Source: Deltaproteobacteria bacterium (lineage in GTDB: Bacteria > Desulfobacterota > Desulfobaccia > Desulfobaccales > 0-14-0-80-60-11). From it: 33,937 nucleotides of DNA. Where the stretch lies: positions 1 through 33,937 of the forward strand of contig JAPLJC010000078.1 in assembly GCA_026388765.1 (NCBI GenBank), written 5' to 3'. Below the pieces are notes generated by a model that searched no databases, had not been told where the DNA came from, and saw nothing but the letters and a program-made list of their open reading frames with translations. Positions 24,359-32,240 of the stretch are shown piece after piece (the stretch's first letter is position 1; each line of letters starts with the position of its first letter). Position numbers and translations under genes: made by a program.

Positions 24359-24486
24359 GGTTTTTTAGAGTTCACTGGCCTTGATGGCCCAGGCGTCTCG
24401 CCTGTAGGGTTGGCACTGCCCACCATTCCTTAGAAAAGCACAACCGCCCGTGGCTATCTTTTACTGGCCACTGATCACTGATTCTT

Positions 24487-24513
24487 GGTGGCACAGGTGT
24501 CCTCACCTGTGCA
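24487..24513. repeat. REP palindrome between mqnC and the phosphorylase-family gene
   Basis: Identical over 27 bp to the palindromes flanking the RAYT gene. The same gap (24359-24603) also has GGCGTCTCGCCTGT (about 24394-24407) and GGCGGGCACGGAGGCCCGCC (about 24542-24561). No gene is seen. Confidence 0.85.
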
Positions 24514-24603
24514 AGACGTAATTGTGCAGTGTACACCCTCAGGCGGGCACGGAGGCCCGCCCCACCAACTATCTGTCTTTTACTGACCCCTGACAACTGG
24601 CCA

Positions 24604-25629
24604 TTAATCACTGATTTTATATCTATGGTCCCGCACCTGCGGCTCGTAGCCGGCCTGGCGGATGAGGCTCTCGATCTCTTCCCGGGGCAGCCGAAAGCCC
24701 ACCCCGGTGGCAGCCACCACGTTTTCCTCCAGCATGGTGGAGCCGAAGTCGTCGGCCCCGAATTTCAGGGCGAGCTGGGCCACCTTGGGACCCTGGGTCA
24801 CCCATGATACTTGCAGATGAGGCACGTTGTCCAGCACCAGCCGGGAGATGGCCAGGGTGCGCAGGTATTCCACCGCCCCCAGGGTCTCGCCTCCCAGGTT
24901 GGTGCCGCCGGGCTGGAAGGTCCAGGGGATAAAGGCGGTAAAGCCGCCGGTTTCGTCCTGTAAGTCGCGAATCTTGAGCAGATGCTCGGTGCGTTCAGCC
25001 CTGGTCTCCAGGTGCCCGAACATCATGGTGGCGCTGCTTTTCAATCCCAGGCGGTGGGCCGTGGCCATGACTTCCAGCCAAAGGGCGCTGTCGCATTTAT
25101 TCGGGGAAATTTTCCGGCGCACCCGGTCCACCAGGATTTCGGCGCCCCCACCGGGGATGGAGCTTAAGCCCGCGTCAATCAACCGTCGGATTACTTCCTG
25201 AATCGTTAAACCCCACTCGTTGGCCCAATAAACCACCTCCGGCGGCGAAAAGCCGTGCACCGCCAGGCCGGCGTCGCGGATGCAGCCGATGAGCTTCTCA
25301 TAATAATCCGGCCCCAGCTCCGGATTGAGCCCGCCCTGGAGCAGTACCCCACTGCCGCCGTGGTCCTTGAGCTCCTGGAGCTTGGCGGCCAGCTCGTCCC
25401 AGGCCAGGACGTAGCCGTCCGGCGCGCCGGGCGCCCGGTAAAAGGCGCAGAAACGGCAGCCCGAGACACAGATGTTAGTGTAATTGATGTTGCGGTCGAT
25501 GACGTAGGTCACCCGGGGCGCCGGGTTGAGGCGGCGGCGCACCCGGTCGGCGGTGGCCCCCAGGGCGAGGAGGTCCAGGTCCCACAAACGGTTGGCTTCA
25601 TCTCGCTTAAGGCGCTTGCCGGAAATCAT
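24604..25629 (-). CDS. mqnC: Cyclic dehypoxanthine futalosine synthase MqnC
   Basis: A radical SAM enzyme that cyclises dehypoxanthine futalosine. The 341-residue protein has the Fe-S cluster motif Cys54-x3-Cys58-x2-Cys61 in INYTNICVSGCRFCAFYR. It also has the substrate-side patterns LLQGGLNPELGPDYYEKLI, GLSSIPGGGAEILVDRVRRKISPNKC and FIPWTFQPGGTNL, and the C-terminal GADDFGSTMLEENVVAATG, all typical of MqnC rather than MqnE. It lies between mqnE and the nucleoside phosphorylase-family gene on the same strand. Confidence 0.96.
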   Translation of the reverse strand: MISGKRLKRDEANRLWDLDLLALGATADRVRRRLNPAPRVTYVIDRNINYTNICVSGCRFCAFYRAPGAPDGYVLAWDELAAKLQELKDHGGSGVLLQGGLNPELGPDYYEKLIGCIRDAGLAVHGFSPPEVVYWANEWGLTIQEVIRRLIDAGLSSIPGGGAEILVDRVRRKISPNKCDSALWLEVMATAHRLGLKSSATMMFGHLETRAERTEHLLKIRDLQDETGGFTAFIPWTFQPGGTNLGGETLGAVEYLRTLAISRLVLDNVPHLQVSWVTQGPKVAQLALKFGADDFGSTMLEENVVAATGVGFRLPREEIESLIRQAGYEPQVRDHRYKISD

Positions 25630-25727
25630 TCTTCCACCTCTTTTGCGGGATCAGAGGTCAGGGGCCAGGGACCGGTCTTAGAAAATAGTGTTGGGTTCAT
25701 GATTACTGTTCATTTAAGCAAGATTTT

Positions 25728-25850
25728 TTACCCCCCTTTTCTAAAGGGGGGCAGGGGGGATTATATAACCCTTAATAAACCACCTAAATCCCCTTGCCAC
25801 TGATAACTGATAACTGACTACTGGCTACTGACTACTGGCTACTGACTACT
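25728..25850. repeat. Repeats between mqnE and mqnC
   Basis: 25728-25762 is a third copy of the C-rich/G-rich hairpin seen upstream of ftsK. About 25797-25850 is a tandem run of short CTGATAA, CTGACTA and CTGGCTA units. That run overlaps the last codons of mqnE. Confidence 0.8.
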
Positions 25851-26929
25851 GAGTACAGCGTGTCCCGCTCCACCGGCTCGCAGCCGGCCTCCCGGATCAG
25901 GGCCCGGAGCTGCTTCCGGGTCAGTCCCTGCGGGGTCTGGGCCCCGGCCATGTGGGTGATGCGCTCCTCCATAACCGTGCCGTCCACGTCGTCCACCCCG
26001 AAACACAGGGAAATCTGGGCCATCTTGGGCCCCAGCATCACCCAAAAGGCCTTGATGTGGGGAATGTTGTCCAGCATCAGGCGGGAGACCGCCAGGGTCT
26101 TCAAATCGTCGATGGCGCTGGGGCCGGTAAGCTCGCTCAACCCGGTGTTTTGGGGGTGAAAGGCCAGGGGGATGAAGGCCAGGAACCCCTGAGTCTCATC
26201 CTGCGCTTCTCGTAACCTGACCAGATGGTCCACCCGCTCCTCCAGGGTCTCCAGGTGCCCGTAAAGCATGGTGGCATTGGTGTTGAGCCCCAGCTTATGG
26301 GCGGTTTGGGCCACTCCCAGCCAGCCCTCGGGCGAGAGCTTCTCGGGGCAGAGATGCTGCCGGATGCGGGGGCTGAAGACTTCGGCGCCGCCGCCGGGGA
26401 GCGACCCCAGCCCCGCCTCCTTGAGGGCCAGCAGGGTGTCGGGCACGCTCAGCCCGGCCTGGCCGGCCAGGTGGGCCACTTCCACCGCGGTGAAGGCCTG
26501 GAGATGCACCTCGGGGCGCAACTGCTTGATGCCGCGCAGCATCTCCAGATAAAAGGAGAAGGGCAGATCCGGGTGGCAGCCGCCCACGATATGGACCTCG
26601 GTGATGGGCTCATGGGCCCGCTCCTCCACCTTGCCCAGGATTTCCTCCAGGGACATCTCATAGGCCCCTGGCTCCCCGGCCTTGCGGCTGAAGGCGCAGA
26701 ACTTGCACCCGTTGATGCAGATATTGGAGTAGTTGATATGCTGGTTGTATATATAGAAGGCCCTATTCCCATGGAGGCGCTGCCGCACCAGGTGGGCCAG
26801 GGCCCCCACCCCCAACAGGTCGGCGCTGGCAAACAGCGCCAACCCGTCTTCCCGGTCCAGACGAACCCCTGCAGCCACCTTGTTATAAATGGGCTTGAGT
26901 CCGGAGTCCTGAAAAATGGGCAGAGCCAT
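25832..26929 (-). CDS. mqnE: Aminofutalosine synthase MqnE
   Basis: A radical SAM enzyme joining 3-enolpyruvylbenzoate and SAM-derived adenosine to give 6-amino-6-deoxyfutalosine. The 365-residue protein has Cys71-x3-Cys75-x2-Cys78 in INYSNICINGCKFCAFSR, VHIVGGCHPDLPFSFYLEMLRGIK, GSLPGGGAEVFSPRIRQHLCPEK, and FIPLAFHPQNTGL, which identify MqnE. AAGGAG is 7 bases before the ATG at 26929. A palindrome that also occurs at the tetR promoter lies just upstream (26946-26961). The last residues (SVVSSQ) are encoded by an intergenic tandem repeat that has run into the 3' end. Confidence 0.96.
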   Translation of the reverse strand: MALPIFQDSGLKPIYNKVAAGVRLDREDGLALFASADLLGVGALAHLVRQRLHGNRAFYIYNQHINYSNICINGCKFCAFSRKAGEPGAYEMSLEEILGKVEERAHEPITEVHIVGGCHPDLPFSFYLEMLRGIKQLRPEVHLQAFTAVEVAHLAGQAGLSVPDTLLALKEAGLGSLPGGGAEVFSPRIRQHLCPEKLSPEGWLGVAQTAHKLGLNTNATMLYGHLETLEERVDHLVRLREAQDETQGFLAFIPLAFHPQNTGLSELTGPSAIDDLKTLAVSRLMLDNIPHIKAFWVMLGPKMAQISLCFGVDDVDGTVMEERITHMAGAQTPQGLTRKQLRALIREAGCEPVERDTLYSVVSSQ

Positions 26930-26945
26930 GGCTATTCTCCTTAAT

Positions 26946-26961
26946 ATGACCGGCCGGTCAT
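26946..26961. promoter_or_regulatory. TetR operator candidate upstream of mqnE
   Basis: The perfect palindrome ATGACCGGCCGGTCAT lies 17-32 bases upstream of the mqnE start. It shares both 6-base half-sites and the 4-base spacer with the palindrome at the tetR promoter (27689-27704). A -35-like TTGATA lies at 26967-26972, but the matching -10 (TCATAT) is weak. Confidence 0.75.
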
Positions 26962-26981
26962 GCGAATATCAAACTTTTTAT

Positions 26982-27032
26982 GTGGCACAGCCGCTACCGG
27001 CTGTGCCGTCACAGGCGAAGCGCCTGTGCCAC
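26982..27032. repeat. Pair of REP palindromes between tetR and mqnE
   Basis: GTGGCACAGCC...GGCTGTGCC (26982-27007) is followed by GTCACAGGCGAAGCGCCTGT and GCCAC (27008-27032). They end one base before the tetR stop codon. Confidence 0.85.
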
Positions 27033-27033
27033 A

Positions 27034-27666
27034 CTACGCCGCCAAACCTTCCTTGAGCAATTGCAACAACTCCCGAACCCGCCGGCGGATGACCTCCTCC
27101 GGCGCCTGGTAGAGGCCCAGGGTCACATCCAGAGAGGGCACGGCCACGGCCTGGAGGAAGCGGTCGAACAGGGCGTCCAGCAGGAACAGCACCGCAGCCT
27201 CGGGCACCCCGGGCCGCAGCTCCCCCCGGGCCTTGGCCCGGCGCACCAAAGAGCCGAAATATTCCGCCGCGTGGCGGCGCACCGCAGCCAGGAACTCCTC
27301 CCGGCAGGGGACGTTTTGGTCGAACTGGATCTTCAGATAGAGGCTGAAGATCCGGGGGTGTTCCCGCAGGAAACCAACCCCGGCCAGCAGGGATTTTTCC
27401 AGGCGCACGAAGAAGCCTTCCTCCAGGGTCCCTTCCTTGACCGTGGTGAGGCGGCGCTGCACCCGGCTCAAGGCAAACTGGAAGATGTGCCGGAAGATCC
27501 CTTCTTTATTGGGAAAATATTGGTACAGCGAACCCTTGGCGATCCCGGCCTGGGCCACCAGGCGGTTCAGTGAGGCGGCATGATAGCCCTGGTCGGCGAA
27601 CTCCGCCAGCGCCGCGTCCAGGACGCGTTCCTGCTTGTCCGGCGGCAATTGCCGGAAAGTGGACAT
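27034..27666 (-). CDS. TetR-family repressor, probable regulator of itself and mqnE
   Basis: A 210-residue TetR protein from ATG 27666 (MSTFRQLPPDKQ). An upstream ATG at 27696 lies inside the operator and would add only ten residues. The N-terminal DNA-binding domain is clear: ERVLDAALAEFADQGYHAASLNRLVAQAGIAKGSLYQYFPNKEGIFRHIF. The C-terminal helical ligand domain (about residues 55-205) resembles fatty-acid or multidrug-type TetR proteins; the ligand is unknown. The promoter overlaps a palindrome repeated upstream of mqnE, so autoregulation and control of menaquinone synthesis are proposed. It is in the same direction as mqnE and could also be read through into it. Confidence 0.9.
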   Translation of the reverse strand: MSTFRQLPPDKQERVLDAALAEFADQGYHAASLNRLVAQAGIAKGSLYQYFPNKEGIFRHIFQFALSRVQRRLTTVKEGTLEEGFFVRLEKSLLAGVGFLREHPRIFSLYLKIQFDQNVPCREEFLAAVRRHAAEYFGSLVRRAKARGELRPGVPEAAVLFLLDALFDRFLQAVAVPSLDVTLGLYQAPEEVIRRRVRELLQLLKEGLAA

Positions 27667-27688
27667 GGCGGCTTCTTCTGCTCTCAAC

Positions 27689-27704
27689 ATGACCATCTGG
27701 TCAT
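27689..27704. promoter_or_regulatory. TetR operator at the tetR promoter
   Basis: The palindrome ATGACC-N4-GGTCAT has the same half-sites as 26946-26961. It overlaps the -10 element of the tetR promoter, the usual position for autorepression. Confidence 0.78.
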
Positions 27705-27728
27705 ACCAAAATTTCGGGCCAATTTCAA
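27700..27728 (-). promoter_or_regulatory. tetR promoter
   Basis: On the minus strand -35 TTGAAA (27723-27728) and -10 TATGAC (27700-27705) are 17 bases apart. The -10 element is partly covered by the operator palindrome. Confidence 0.65.
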
Positions 27729-27770
27729 GCAGATTTCCCGGTCCGCTTTATCCCTGAGGCTGCTATTGTC

Positions 27771-27799
27771 TTGACATGCTGGCTTTGTCGTGATAGTTT
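27771..27799 (+). promoter_or_regulatory. Candidate valS promoter
   Basis: A perfect -35 TTGACA (27771-27776) is followed after 17 bases by TAGTTT (27794-27799), a weak -10. A better -10-like TATAAT at 27818-27823 has no well-spaced -35. Either could serve valS. Confidence 0.4.
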
Positions 27800-27869
27800 G
27801 CAATGATATTAAGTAGTTATAATCTATTCCAATCTTCCTAATATAAAATATGGGGTTGGGGGATGGGGC

Positions 27870-27915
27870 TTGGGGAAGGGGGCAGGGGCCGTCGGCCCCT
27901 GGCCCCCTTCCCCAA
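27870..27915 (+). repeat. Strong GC hairpin in the valS leader
   Basis: The arm 27870-27890 (TTGGGGAAGGGGGCAGGGG onward) pairs with 27894-27915 around loop GTC with one bulge. It lies between the promoter candidates and the valS ribosome binding site. It is related to the hairpin after nadC (33837-33878), so it is a repeat and not a valS-specific control element. Confidence 0.7.
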
Positions 27916-27937
27916 TAATCTTTCCACAGGAACCACC

Positions 27938-30718
27938 ATGACCGAAATTCTCGATAAAGTCTACGATCCCAAACGGATCGAAGAGAAGTGGTACAAATAT
28001 TGGGAGGACCAGGGCCTTTTTCGGGCCCAGGCCGACGGCAGCAAGCCGCCCTATTGCATCGTCATCCCGCCCCCCAACGTCACCGGCGTCCTGCACATGG
28101 GCCACGCCCTGAACAACACCTTACAAGACATCCTGGTGCGCAGCAAGCGCATGCAAGGCTTTGACGCCCTGTGGATGCCGGGCACCGACCACGCCGGCAT
28201 CGCCACCCAAAACGTGGTGGAGCGCAGGCTGGCCGCCGAAGGCACCGACCGCCACGCCCTGGGCCGCGCGGCCTTCATTGAGCGGGTCTGGCAGTGGAAG
28301 GCCGAATCCGGCGGGCAGATCATCAACCAGTTGAAGCGCCTGGGCGCCTCCTGCGACTGGAGCCGGGAGCGCTTCACCCTGGATGAGGGGCTGTCCCGGG
28401 CGGTGCGGGAGGTTTTTGTCCGGCTCTATGAAGATGGCTTGATCTATAAGGGCGACTACATCATCAACTGGTGCCCCCGCTGTCAAACGGCCCTGGCCGA
28501 CCTGGAGGTGGAGCACGACCCCCACGACGGCCACCTCTATTATATTCGCTATCCCCTGGCCGCAGGCCGCGGCCACCTCACCGTGGCCACCACCCGGCCG
28601 GAGACCTTGCTGGGAGACACCGCGGTGGCGGTCAACCCCGCAGACAAGCGTTATCTGAAATTCCACGGCGCCATCTTGCGTCTGCCGGTCCTGGGGCGGG
28701 AGATCCCGGTGATCACCGATTCCTACGTCTCGCTGGAGTTCGGCACCGGCGCCCTGAAGATCACCCCGGCCCATGACTTCAACGACTTCGAGGTGGCGAA
28801 GCGCCACCAGCTTCCGGCCATCCAGGTCATCGACGAGGCCGGGAAGATGTCCAAAGAGGCCGGGCCCAAATACGTGGGCATGGACCGTTTCGTCTGCCGG
28901 GGGCAGATCGTCAAAGACCTGAAAAAGGCTGGGCTCCTGGAGAAGGTCGAGCCTTACATCGTCCCCGTGGGCCATTGCTACCGCTGCAAGGTCATCGTCG
29001 AACCTTTGGTCTCCAAACAATGGTTCGTGGCGGTCAAGACCCTGGCGGCGGCGGCCATAGACGCAGTGCAAGACGGCCGCACCAAACTGATCCCGGCCAA
29101 CTGGGACAAGAGCTACTTCGATTGGATGAACAATATCCGGGATTGGTGCATCTCCCGGCAGATCTGGTGGGGCCACCGCATCCCGGCCTGGACCTGTAAG
29201 CAATGCGGGGAAGTCCTGGTCCGCCGGGAAGACCCGGCGCAGTGCCCGAAATGCGGTGGAGAACTGGTCCAGGAAACCGACGTCCTGGACACCTGGTTCT
29301 CTTCGGCCCTCTGGCCCTTTTCCACCCTCGGCTGGCCCGACCAGACCCCGGAGGTGAAAATCTTCTACCCCACCAGCGTCCTGGTCACCGCCTTCGACAT
29401 CCTCTTTTTCTGGGTGGCCCGCATGATGATGATGGGGATTCACTTCATGGGCGAGGTGCCCTTCCGGGAGGTTTACATCCACGCCCTGGTGCGGGACCCG
29501 GAAGGCCAGAAGATGAGCAAATCCAAGGGCAACGTCATCGACCCCCTGGATCTGATGGATTCCTACGGCACCGACGCCTTCCGCTTTTCCCTGGCCGCCT
29601 TCGCCGCCATGGGCCGGGACGTCCGCCTCTCGGAGGAGCGCATCGCCGGCTACCGCAACTTCGCCAACAAGGTCTGGAACGCCTCTCGCTTCACCCTGAT
29701 GAACCTGGAGGACTACGGTGGCGCAGGCGAACCAGCCAGTAGCGCAGGCTTCCAGCCTGTGGAGGGTTCTAGTGGCACAGGCTTCCAGCCTGTGGACGAG
29801 CAGCCCTTGACCACGGTAGAAGCCTGGATTTTAAGCCGCCTGCAACAGGTCGCCAAAGAGGTCGCGGTCCGCCTGGACGCCTACGAATTCGACCTGGCGG
29901 CCAACGCCCTCTACCAGTTCATCTGGCATGAGTTTTGCGACTGGTACCTGGAACTCATCAAGCCCCAACTCTACGATAAAGAAAATCCCGCGGCCCGCCG
30001 CCATTGCCAGGGCGTCCTGGTCGGCCTCCTGAGCGCCATCCTTAGGCTGCTCCACCCCTTCATGCCCTTCATCACCGAAGAGATCTACCAGAAGCTGCCC
30101 GGGATTCAGGGCTCCGTCATGGTGGCGCCGTACCCCGAAGCCGACGACACCCTGCTCAACCCCGCCGCCGAAGAGGTGATGACCCTGCTGATGGACACCA
30201 TCACCGCCATCCGCAACCTCCGGAGCGAAATGAACGTGCCCCCGGCCGCCCAGGTGGACGTCTTCCTCCAGAGCACCAATCCCCAGGCCCTGGAAGCCCT
30301 GGCCCTCCACGGCCAGTCCCTCACCCTGCTGGCCAAGGTGAAGGAACTCAGCTTTAACGCCCCTTCCGGCCCACCCGCCGCCGCGGCCAAGGCCGTCGTC
30401 CAACAGAGCGTCAAGATTTCCGTTCCACTCTTGCCATCCAATGAGGTTGCAACTAGTGAAACAAAGATTATCGAAATCTTTATCCCCCTGGCCGGCATCA
30501 TCGACTTCTCCGAAGAAGAACGCCGCCTCACCAAAGAGATCGACAAACTCAGCAAGGACTTCTCCGGCGCCCAGCGCAAACTGAGCAACGAGGATTTCCT
30601 GGCCAAGGCCCCGGCCGAAGTGGTGGCCAAAGAAAAAGACAAGCTCCAGGGCTGGACCGAAAAACTCACCAAACTCAAAAACCACCGGGAACGCATCAAA
30701 GAACTGATGGGCAATTAA
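27938..30718 (+). CDS. valS: Valyl-tRNA synthetase
   Basis: Class I synthetase charging tRNA-Val, 926 residues from ATG 27938 (MTEILDKVYDPKRIEEKW) with AGGA upstream; longer frames would start inside the leader hairpin. The HIGH-type motif is HMGH (53-56, PPPNVTGVLHMGHAL) and the KMSKS motif is at 525-529. The CP1 editing domain (TTRPETLLGDTAVAV, GTGALKITPAHDFNDF) and zinc-ribbon cysteines (CKQCG, CPKCG) are present. The C-terminal coiled coil covers about 855-926. Between the catalytic and anticodon-binding domains, residues about 599-620 (SSAGFQPVEGSSGTGFQPVD) are encoded by two REP palindromes and look like an inserted linker. The frame stays open, so the enzyme is probably functional. Confidence 0.97.
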   Translation: MTEILDKVYDPKRIEEKWYKYWEDQGLFRAQADGSKPPYCIVIPPPNVTGVLHMGHALNNTLQDILVRSKRMQGFDALWMPGTDHAGIATQNVVERRLAAEGTDRHALGRAAFIERVWQWKAESGGQIINQLKRLGASCDWSRERFTLDEGLSRAVREVFVRLYEDGLIYKGDYIINWCPRCQTALADLEVEHDPHDGHLYYIRYPLAAGRGHLTVATTRPETLLGDTAVAVNPADKRYLKFHGAILRLPVLGREIPVITDSYVSLEFGTGALKITPAHDFNDFEVAKRHQLPAIQVIDEAGKMSKEAGPKYVGMDRFVCRGQIVKDLKKAGLLEKVEPYIVPVGHCYRCKVIVEPLVSKQWFVAVKTLAAAAIDAVQDGRTKLIPANWDKSYFDWMNNIRDWCISRQIWWGHRIPAWTCKQCGEVLVRREDPAQCPKCGGELVQETDVLDTWFSSALWPFSTLGWPDQTPEVKIFYPTSVLVTAFDILFFWVARMMMMGIHFMGEVPFREVYIHALVRDPEGQKMSKSKGNVIDPLDLMDSYGTDAFRFSLAAFAAMGRDVRLSEERIAGYRNFANKVWNASRFTLMNLEDYGGAGEPASSAGFQPVEGSSGTGFQPVDEQPLTTVEAWILSRLQQVAKEVAVRLDAYEFDLAANALYQFIWHEFCDWYLELIKPQLYDKENPAARRHCQGVLVGLLSAILRLLHPFMPFITEEIYQKLPGIQGSVMVAPYPEADDTLLNPAAEEVMTLLMDTITAIRNLRSEMNVPPAAQVDVFLQSTNPQALEALALHGQSLTLLAKVKELSFNAPSGPPAAAAKAVVQQSVKISVPLLPSNEVATSETKIIEIFIPLAGIIDFSEEERRLTKEIDKLSKDFSGAQRKLSNEDFLAKAPAEVVAKEKDKLQGWTEKLTKLKNHRERIKELMGN
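29738..29796. repeat. Two REP palindromes inside the valS coding sequence
   Basis: 29738-29763 (AGTAGCGCAGGC...GCCTGTGGA) and 29771-29796 (AGTGGCACAGGC...GCCTGTGGA) are near-identical palindromes of the family that otherwise fills intergenic gaps. A half unit (GGTGGCGCAGGCGAACC) precedes them at about 29717-29733. They are read in frame as GFQPV repeats. Confidence 0.88.
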
Positions 30719-30720
30719 CT

Positions 30721-31112
30721 GGTGGCATAGGTGTCCTCACCTGTGTTTTAAATGGACGGTGTGCACTGCCCGCCAATAACGATACCCTGTAGCGGCACTC
30801 GAGCCCGATAGGAACTAGGTGGAGAACAGGCGCCCCGCCGAGGATGAGGTGGAGAACAGGCGCCCTCGCCTGTTCATTTTGGGGGAGAGCCAGGACCGGT
30901 AGCGCAGGCTTCCAGCCTGTTCTTTTCGAGGGGGCTGGGAGAAACTTATTCAAAGGGGCATAAATGGGGTTCCTTGTTATCCCCTCTCCCCCAATGGGGG
31001 ACCCTCACCCTCCGCCAAACCCCCTCCCAACCCCCGCATAAGGGGGCGAGCCGGGACCTGCGGCCCTGGCTTACCATAAAATCAACTGGTGGCGCAGGCG
31101 TCTCGCCTGTGG
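30721..31112. repeat. REP cluster between valS and the TIR gene
   Basis: The gap 30719-31154 is filled with repeats and holds no convincing gene. Units are at 30721-30745 (GGTGGCATAGG...), about 30818-30840 and 30848-30875 (GGTGGAGAACAGGC...), 30898-30922 (GGTAGCGCAGGC...) and 31088-31112 (GGTGGCGCAGGCGTCTCGCC). A C-rich stretch around 30978-31035 resembles the one near 6085. Confidence 0.85.
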
Positions 31113-31154
31113 ATTTTCGATCTAACATCGAAAAAAAATATTAAGAGAGGCGGT

Positions 31155-32240
31155 ATGAGCGGCGGCGAAACGGCCTTTGAACTACCACGAAACATCGAGC
31201 GCTATGTGGCAGCACTATCGAAACTTTATGCTATAGAAGGGAAAAAACAGCTTCAAGAAATTATCGTCAACTCTCAAATCAGGGTTCACGAAGAATGGAG
31301 TAGTGATAACTGGAACGGCGGTACTTACGGGCACGCGCTCTATTTGACTGTCCCAGAGGTAATCTTTCTTAGCGCGGTCAAACAGAAAGATGATATTCAG
31401 AAAAAAATCAGGGAAGATCTAAATAAGATCGATAATACCCCGAACGAGTTCATAGAAGAAGTTTTTCTCGAAATGGAGGATGTACAGGACCAAGATTGGC
31501 GAAAAGAATCTGGCCTGCTCTTGACCGGCCAGCGTATTATTTTGCCCGAGGCCCAAAGTCGAATCTGGGGGGATGAAGGGTATCGAGTATTTTTTAGCCA
31601 TAAAGCCGAAGTTAAAAAAACAGCAGCATGGCTAAAAAATAAGTTAAATATTTTCGGAATCACTGGCTTTGTTGCGCATAAGGATATTAATCCCACAAAA
31701 GAATGGCAAGATGAGATAGAAAACGCACTTTTTTCGATGGACGCATTCGTGGCACTTATGACGGAGGGGTTCCACGAAAGCTTTTGGACTGATCAAGAGG
31801 TTGGAGTTGCCTTTGGGCGAGGAGTGCCGATTATTGCAGTCAAATTAGGAAAAGATCCCTATGGATTTATTGGTAAATTTCAGGCGCTTTCTTGTTCGAA
31901 GGACGATGCTGCCAAAGAAATCGCAAAAATTTTAGTGAAGCATGATTCAATGCTAAATGCATATATCAATGCTGTCCCGGATTGCCAGAGTTTTGACGAC
32001 GGGAACACTTTGGCAGAGATATTGCCTTTTATAGAAAAGCTTTCCGACCACCAAGCCAGCCTTTTAATATCTGCTTTCAATAATAAAAGAAAAGTGAGCG
32101 AAAGTTTCGGATTCAACGGTAAATGGCCTAGTTCTTATGGAGATGGTTTGCCTTTTCACTTAAGCCGATTGACCGGTCGAACATATGAAATTTCGGATTC
32201 TGGCAAGATTGAACTACAGCAGCGCAGTGTTCGTCGGTGA
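31155..32240 (+). CDS. TIR-domain protein, possible anti-phage effector
   Basis: A 361-residue protein from ATG 31155, chosen because AGAGAGGCGG lies just before it; upstream codons are translated REP sequence. Residues about 10-75 form an uncharacterised domain with the motif SDNWNGGTYGHALYLTVPEVIF. Residues 143-255 are a TIR domain: YRVFFSHKAEVKKTAAWLK, GFVAHKDINPTKEWQDEIENAL, MDAFVALMTEGFHESFWTDQEVGVAFGRGVPIIAV. Glu215 sits where catalytic TIR NADases have their glutamate. Residues about 285-345 form a small C-terminal domain (SDHQASLLISAFNNK, GLPFHLSRLTGRTYEI). The gene is much richer in AT than valS and nadC around it, which suggests transfer. A NAD-depleting defence role is inference; no known partner gene is adjacent. 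Confidence 0.85.
   Translation: MSGGETAFELPRNIERYVAALSKLYAIEGKKQLQEIIVNSQIRVHEEWSSDNWNGGTYGHALYLTVPEVIFLSAVKQKDDIQKKIREDLNKIDNTPNEFIEEVFLEMEDVQDQDWRKESGLLLTGQRIILPEAQSRIWGDEGYRVFFSHKAEVKKTAAWLKNKLNIFGITGFVAHKDINPTKEWQDEIENALFSMDAFVALMTEGFHESFWTDQEVGVAFGRGVPIIAVKLGKDPYGFIGKFQALSCSKDDAAKEIAKILVKHDSMLNAYINAVPDCQSFDDGNTLAEILPFIEKLSDHQASLLISAFNNKRKVSESFGFNGKWPSSYGDGLPFHLSRLTGRTYEISDSGKIELQQRSVRR

Noticed and set aside
27868-27937. T-box or similar valine-responsive leader for valS
   Set aside because: No T-box sequence is visible and the hairpin is a member of a repeat family found elsewhere in the window.
28121-29482. A 453-codon open frame on the - strand opposite valS
   Set aside because: Antisense to a certain gene, low-complexity composition, no ribosome binding site.
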